The notes below the pieces were generated by a model that was not told the DNA's origin, searched no databases, and saw nothing but the letters and a program-made list of their open reading frames with translations. From JAVBNT01 sp031551355 (GTDB taxonomy: Bacteria; Vulcanimicrobiota; CADAWZ01), in contig JAVBNT010000012.1 of NCBI GenBank assembly GCA_031551355.1, positions 1 through 64,000 of the forward strand: DNA of 64,000 nucleotides, in the 5' to 3' direction. Made by a program: the position numbers and the translations under genes. Each line of letters opens with the position of its first letter. Position 1 is the stretch's first letter. This document shows positions 60,796-64,000 of this stretch, piece after piece.

Positions 60796-60824
60796 TTGAC
60801 AAACCACCCAAATGTAGATATAAT
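60796..60824 (+). promoter_or_regulatory. Consensus sigma-70 promoter of the tRNA operon
   Basis: TTGACA (60796-60801), 17-base spacer, TATAAT (60819-60824): a perfect consensus promoter 36 bases before the first tRNA. Confidence 0.92.
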
Positions 60825-60860
60825 TGTCAACGTTGAAGGGCGAGATGCTTGGAGATAGAG

Positions 60861-60932
60861 GGGCGAATGGCTCAGCGGTAGAGCACCTGCTTCACATGTA
60901 GGGGGTCACAGGTTCAAATCCTGTTTCGCCCA
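60861..60932 (+). tRNA. tRNA-Val (CAC)
   Basis: Cloverleaf: acceptor GGGCGAA/TTCGCCC, anticodon stem CCTGC with loop TTCACAT (anticodon CAC, reads GUG), T-arm ACAGG-TTCAAAT-CCTGT. Discriminator A; CCA is not encoded. First of three tRNAs. Confidence 0.95.
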
Positions 60933-60954
60933 TATAGAAAGTTTTGTTATGAAC

Positions 60955-61031
60955 GAGGGCGTAGCGTAGCGGTTCAACGCGCCGGCCTGTCACGCCGGAG
61001 ATCGCGGGTTCAAATCCCGTCGTCCTCGCCA
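60955..61031 (+). tRNA. tRNA-Asp (GTC)
   Basis: Acceptor GAGGGCG/CGTCCTC with one G-T pair, anticodon arm CCGGC-CTGTCAC-GCCGG (anticodon GTC), T-arm GCGGG-TTCAAAT-CCCGT. Discriminator G followed by an encoded CCA (61029-61031), unlike its two neighbours. Confidence 0.95.
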
Positions 61032-61038
61032 TTTTTAT

Positions 61039-61111
61039 GCCGGGGTAGCTCAGTTGGCAGAGCACATGACTGAAAATCATGGTGTCGACAGTTCGATTCT
61101 GTCCCCCGGCA
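61039..61111 (+). tRNA. tRNA-Phe (GAA)
   Basis: Acceptor GCCGGGG/CCCCGGC, anticodon arm ATGA-CTGAAAA-TCAT (anticodon GAA), T-arm ACAG-TTCGATT-CTGT; discriminator A, no encoded CCA. Last of the tRNA operon, 7 bases after tRNA-Asp. Confidence 0.95.
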
Positions 61112-61131
61112 TATTTTTATTTTATCTGATA

Positions 61132-61164
61132 AGTCCGTAAATAAAGGCATTTGCGGGCTTTTTT
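61132..61164 (+). terminator. Terminator of the tRNA operon
   Basis: AGTCCGTAAAT - AAAGGC - ATTTGCGGGCT (two G-T pairs) followed by TTTTT. Confidence 0.88.
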
Positions 61165-61172
61165 AGGTGGAC

Positions 61173-61350
61173 GGAGAGAAAAAATCCCGACTCCTTTTAA
61201 TGACGGCGAGGTTCTTTACTGATGGCATAGAGGCCACGGAGAATAACTACCGGTAAGCATCTGTGCTCTCCTATTTTCTTAGCTTAACAAATTGATGATA
61301 CATCCCTTATAAAAATTGCCTGATGAAAATTTTTCTTTCGGGCAATTTTT
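61173..61350 (+). ncRNA. Possible structured small RNA between two terminators
   Basis: The 61112-61497 gap holds no gene. After the tRNA terminator, GGAGAG (61173) can pair with CTCTCC (61266). Between these are small stems such as TGGC..GGCCA, ACCGGT and GCA-TCTG-TGC. A clear intrinsic terminator then follows (AAAAATTGCC ... GGCAATTTTTTATT, 61311-61353). This suggests a transcript of about 180 bases. No known RNA family was recognised; it may be only a leader of the YwqG-like gene with a regulated terminator. Confidence 0.35.
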
Positions 61351-61497
61351 TATTACAGTAATAATATGCCGGATATTTGTATTTTACAGGAACTTTTTTA
61401 TCGTCCTATAAATTAATAAATAATTTACGCATAAAAGTCAGTTAATTATCTATATCGCAGATTGTCGGACAGTAAATGATTCAGGGGAGCCGCTGCT

Positions 61498-62373
61498 ATG
61501 GGATTTTTTTCATTTTTTTCAAAAGACAGAAAAGAAAGATCTGTACGTTTATCGGATGCCGAGTATGAACAGCTCGTCTCTACGTTTGTGGAAGAGACTG
61601 ATTTGCCTTTTTTAAAGCTGCGGACCATGCGCAGGCCGCTGCGTATTTTCGAGAGCAAGTTTGGCGGAATCCCGTATCTGCCTCCCGGCTTTGCCTATCC
61701 TTACAATTTGAGAAGAGAGAACAAACCTCTTAAGTTGCTTGCACAGCTCAATTTTGACGAATTACCGAAGCTTACCGGGTTTCCTGAAACCGGAATTCTT
61801 CAGTTTTATATAGCCTGTGAGAAGGAAGAGGACTGTTTTGGTATGGATTTTGATGATCTTACAAGCCAGAAGGGTTTTCGTGTTGTTTATCATCGTGAGA
61901 TTATTGAGGATGAGTCCGTTCTTCAGAGCCCGCCGGAATTGGACAAAGACGGTCTTGACAATTTTCCATTTAAAGGCGAATTCGCTCTTGTTGCGGAGAC
62001 CGGTACAGCGGCAATGTCGCTTTCTGATTTTCGCTTTGATGATGCCTATGCCAGGTATATACGGAATAATAAGTCGGTAAGGGAATTGTTTTCAATTGTT
62101 AACGAATCGGGGCTTGACGATTATCTTGATGCTCATCACGGCAGTAGCGGTCACCGGGTCGGCGGTTATCCGTTTTTTACGCAGACAGACCCGCGGGAAC
62201 AGGATACGTCTCTGAGAGAACATACGTTAATGCTGCTGCAAATAGACAGTGACGGCAGAGGTGAGGATGAAATCATCTGGGGTGACTGCGGCGTCGCTAA
62301 TTTCTTTATCCGGCCGGAAGATTTTGCAAAATTGGATTTTTCAAATGTAATATACACCTGGGACTGTTGCTGA
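61498..62373 (+). CDS. YwqG-like protein (DUF1963)
   Basis: 291-aa cytosolic protein of the YwqG family. Features include the SKFGGIPYLPPGFAYP-type opening, LLAQLNFDELPKLTGFPETG, LQFYIAC, HRVGGYPFFTQTDPRE, LLQIDSDG and a final WGDCGVANFFIRPEDF. The family is widespread with no proven biochemical role, sometimes linked to toxin-immunity loci in Gram-positives. It appears monocistronic here. GGGGAG lies about 10 bases before the ATG. The C-terminus ends in an unusual WDCC. Confidence 0.92.
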   Translation: MGFFSFFSKDRKERSVRLSDAEYEQLVSTFVEETDLPFLKLRTMRRPLRIFESKFGGIPYLPPGFAYPYNLRRENKPLKLLAQLNFDELPKLTGFPETGILQFYIACEKEEDCFGMDFDDLTSQKGFRVVYHREIIEDESVLQSPPELDKDGLDNFPFKGEFALVAETGTAAMSLSDFRFDDAYARYIRNNKSVRELFSIVNESGLDDYLDAHHGSSGHRVGGYPFFTQTDPREQDTSLREHTLMLLQIDSDGRGEDEIIWGDCGVANFFIRPEDFAKLDFSNVIYTWDCC

Positions 62374-62447
62374 TATTTGTCGTCATAAAGGGGGAAGGGG
62401 CGCATTCTTTTCTTAACGGCTCCCTCTCTTTATCAATATTTTATTTT

Positions 62448-62756
62448 TCAGGCTGATTCCAGCTCCTGACATGATGACGTAGGGAATGGGGGCGTGCTTA
62501 GACCTGTTTTTTCCGACAAAGCTCCCTCTATCGCATATGACAACTGATCCGGACAGGATGTTCTTTTTGTTCCGCACCTTATACCCCTCAGTTTACTGAT
62601 AACCTCCTGTGCCTTCTGACCCTTGCAAAGCTCGGCAATTGCCGCCAGATTTCCCGGGCAGCCGTCATATATCCTTACATCTTTAATACGGTTTTCGTTG
62701 TCGATTGATATGTGTATTTCGCTGGAACAGACTCCTCGCGGTGTATAAGTAAACAT
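62448..62756 (-). CDS. TSCPD domain protein (TIGR03905-like)
   Basis: 102-aa small protein with GVCSSEIHISIDNENRIKDV at the start and RCGTKRTSCPDQLSYAIEGAL, the TSCPD signature also found at the C-terminus of B12-dependent ribonucleotide reductases. Conserved Cys (positions about 10, 33, 61 and 68) may bind a metal. The stand-alone form is of unknown function. AAGGGG precedes the ATG. It converges with the YwqG-like gene. Confidence 0.88.
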   Translation of the reverse strand: MFTYTPRGVCSSEIHISIDNENRIKDVRIYDGCPGNLAAIAELCKGQKAQEVISKLRGIRCGTKRTSCPDQLSYAIEGALSEKTGLSTPPFPTSSCQELESA

Positions 62757-63225
62757 ATTAGTAGAACCCCTTTTATAATTTTTATTCGGCAGTATAAATT
62801 TTTACATCAGGATCTGCGATTGATATGTCAACTATAACAATTGGATGATGCCGTGTCAATGCAGATTGGAAATTTACGCATGATGCACTACTTTGCCTTT
62901 TAATCGCCATTTTAGTAATGCTTTATAGTTCAACTCGTCCCTTCCGGCAAAGCAACAGAGTCTATTGAAAATACCAAATCGGATTATGAAAAAAATCTTA
63001 AAATGAGTGTATGCATTCTTGCTATGGATATACGGCAGAATGTATCGTAAAAGGGTGATCGAAGGAGCACAAGATTTTTCGTGTGTCTGTCCTGATTGTG
63101 ATTCCTTAGCAGAAAGCTTTTTGTGAAAATGACGGAAGTCAGTAGGATATTCTGCACAGCAGACAAAATTATCAATAAACCGCTTTCGGGTTGTAAAATT
63201 ATGATGCGTAACGGAGGGGAAAGAT
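62757..63225. other. Intergenic region with no supported gene
   Basis: 469 bases between divergent genes. Two overlapping minus-strand frames of 99 and 138 codons exist, but they lack ribosome sites and family signals. Their composition (many Ser, Cys, His, Arg) looks non-coding or like decayed DNA. No terminator or repeat stands out. Confidence 0.5.
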
Positions 63226-63594
63226 TTGACTGATTCCAGCGGACACAAATCCAGAGAAATTGCATTGGAGATCTTTTTTTCATTGCTCAACTTCTTAAGT
63301 GTTTATGATATTTTTTCAAGGACAATAAAAGCCCCGTCTGCGGACGGATATATTGTTGTTGAGTTTTCATCGTATTTTAAGAGAGCAGCACTTGAGTATT
63401 TTGTCGGCATTCAGGCGAACGCTGCCGGTGGAACCAGCCTGGCCGTTTATATCTCGGATGCCGCCGCTGCGGATTCACAGCCGCATGTAGATACGGTATA
63501 TTTTTATGAGCCTGAAGAAGTCGATAATATAAACTGGCAAGAGTTTTTGAAGCTGGAACCGGAGGTTTGGGAAAATAAGGCGGTGGAAGAATGA
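63226..63594 (+). CDS. Hypothetical small protein
   Basis: 122 aa from a TTG start with GGAGGGG 6 bases upstream. A helical N-terminal part (SREIALEIFFSLLNFLSVYD) is followed by a beta part (DGYIVVEFSSYFKRAALEYF, TSLAVYISDAAAADSQPHVD) and an acidic tail. No family is recognised. Its stop overlaps the start of the NmrA-like gene (ATGA), so they form a coupled pair. Confidence 0.65.
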   Translation: MTDSSGHKSREIALEIFFSLLNFLSVYDIFSRTIKAPSADGYIVVEFSSYFKRAALEYFVGIQANAAGGTSLAVYISDAAAADSQPHVDTVYFYEPEEVDNINWQEFLKLEPEVWENKAVEE

Positions 63595-64000
63595 ATATAA
63601 TTTTAGGTGCGTCCGGACGTGTCGGTTCAAGTGTTGTTGACAGGCTGGTTGAATACGGACATCGTGTCAGAGCAGTTGTCCGTGATGAAAAGAAGTCGGT
63701 TTGCCTGCGGAATAAGGGTGTTGAAATAGCGGTAGCCGATTATTTTGACGCATCCGCTTTGTCGGACGCTTTTCGTGGAGGATGCAGTGTATTTTTGTTG
63801 ACGCCGGAAAATCCTCAAAGTAATGATTTAATAAAGGACACTGCCGTATTACTTGAAAATTACCGCCATGCGCTTATATCTTCAGGAGTAAAAACGGTTG
63901 TTGGCTTGTCTTCTTCCGGTGCCCGCCATCCCTCAGGTACCGGTAATCTGGAAGCTTCCTATATGCTTGAGCATGCATTTGAAGATATGGATTTGGAAAA
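63591..64000 (+). CDS. NmrA-like NAD(P)-binding protein, 5' part (cut by window end)
   Basis: The first 136 residues of an atypical short-chain dehydrogenase of the NmrA/HSCARG group. MNIILGASGRVGSSVVDRLV is the nucleotide-binding GxxGxxG motif, followed by HRVRAVVRDEKK, a pattern of (S/T)PEN in FLLTPENPQSND, and KTVVGLSSSGARHPSGTG. Such proteins act as redox sensors or quinone/NAD(P)H oxidoreductases. The ATG overlaps the stop of the preceding gene. The 3' end lies beyond the window. Confidence 0.85.
   Translation, partial: MNIILGASGRVGSSVVDRLVEYGHRVRAVVRDEKKSVCLRNKGVEIAVADYFDASALSDAFRGGCSVFLLTPENPQSNDLIKDTAVLLENYRHALISSGVKTVVGLSSSGARHPSGTGNLEASYMLEHAFEDMDLE

Noticed and set aside
62874..63290. 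138-codon and 99-codon minus-strand frames
   Set aside because: No ribosome site and no family signal, and they overlap the start of a better plus-strand gene. Possible decayed transposase, but no motif was convincing.

Overview
The window looks like a chromosomal segment of an anaerobic, diderm (Gram-negative) bacterium from a poorly characterised phylum. Supporting signs are type II secretion/type IV pilus genes (GspC-like, GspG, PilT), an FtsE-FtsX-EnvC division set, a lipoprotein with a lipobox, and fermentative pathways. These pathways are lysine 5,6-aminomutase plus the 3-keto-5-aminohexanoate cleavage enzyme, and an adenosylcobalamin methylmalonyl-CoA mutase with MeaB and a ScpB-type methylmalonyl-CoA decarboxylase. 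The DNA is AT-rich, with strong GGAGG ribosome sites and occasional GTG/TTG starts. No rRNA is present, so the phylum cannot be fixed from this window; a Riflebacteria-like lineage is only a guess.

Layout. 1-0.4 kb: tail of an IS5-type transposase. 0.5-3.4 kb (minus): envC-like peptidase, ftsX, ftsE. 3.7-5.5 kb: MATE exporter and its MarR regulator with a visible promoter/operator. 5.67-7.2 kb: an ISAs1 element with perfect 10-bp target duplication and a frameshifted transposase. 7.3-10.6 kb (plus): small membrane protein, GH13-like protein, zinc-ribbon protein, Crp/Fnr regulator. 10.7-12.6 kb: PNPOx-like protein, HAD phosphatase, YaiI/YqxD protein. 12.7-16.9 kb: kamB-kamD-kamE-kce. 17.2-20.2 kb: FIST sensor and hybrid histidine kinase. 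20.2-23.7 kb (minus): SPL-like radical SAM enzyme, secreted Cys-rich metallothionein-like protein, two secreted hypotheticals, PhzF. 24.1-25.4 kb: isochorismatase-family hydrolase and nadE behind a structured leader. 25.4-29.2 kb: class II aldolase, pilT, gspG, gspC-like. 29.4-31.0 kb: RNase HI and a TPR/SEC-C protein.

31.2-40.6 kb is the unusual part. Four low-complexity proteins lie here: two His-rich, and two Met/Gly/Gln-rich with glycine-zipper C-termini. They share N-terminal or internal segments and very similar promoters. Interspersed are two paralogous B12-binding radical SAM enzymes and an exported SagB/nitroreductase-like protein. An IS1595 remnant separates the two Met/Gly/Gln-rich genes. 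This is the best candidate for an undescribed system, possibly peptide/protein modification or metal handling; the function is inference.

40.8-48.9 kb: a membrane-microdomain-type region with a helical-repeat zinc-ribbon protein, a Gln/Pro-rich protein, two FloA-like SPFH proteins, a truncated FloA paralogue, an NfeD-type membrane protein that seems to lack its catalytic serine, and a PEGA/zinc-ribbon membrane protein. 49.0-52.2 kb: exported S9 peptidase and queG. 52.2-56.1 kb (minus): scpB, meaB and split methylmalonyl-CoA mutase, consistent with propionyl-CoA formation from succinyl-CoA. 56.3-64 kb (plus mainly): a hypothetical, an NHL-repeat lipoprotein, ahcY, a tRNA-Val/Asp/Phe operon with a consensus promoter, a YwqG-like protein, a TSCPD protein, a small hypothetical and a truncated NmrA-like gene.

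A dispersed hairpin motif with arms containing GTCGTGCTAA occurs at several gene ends, apparently as a terminator-like repeat.
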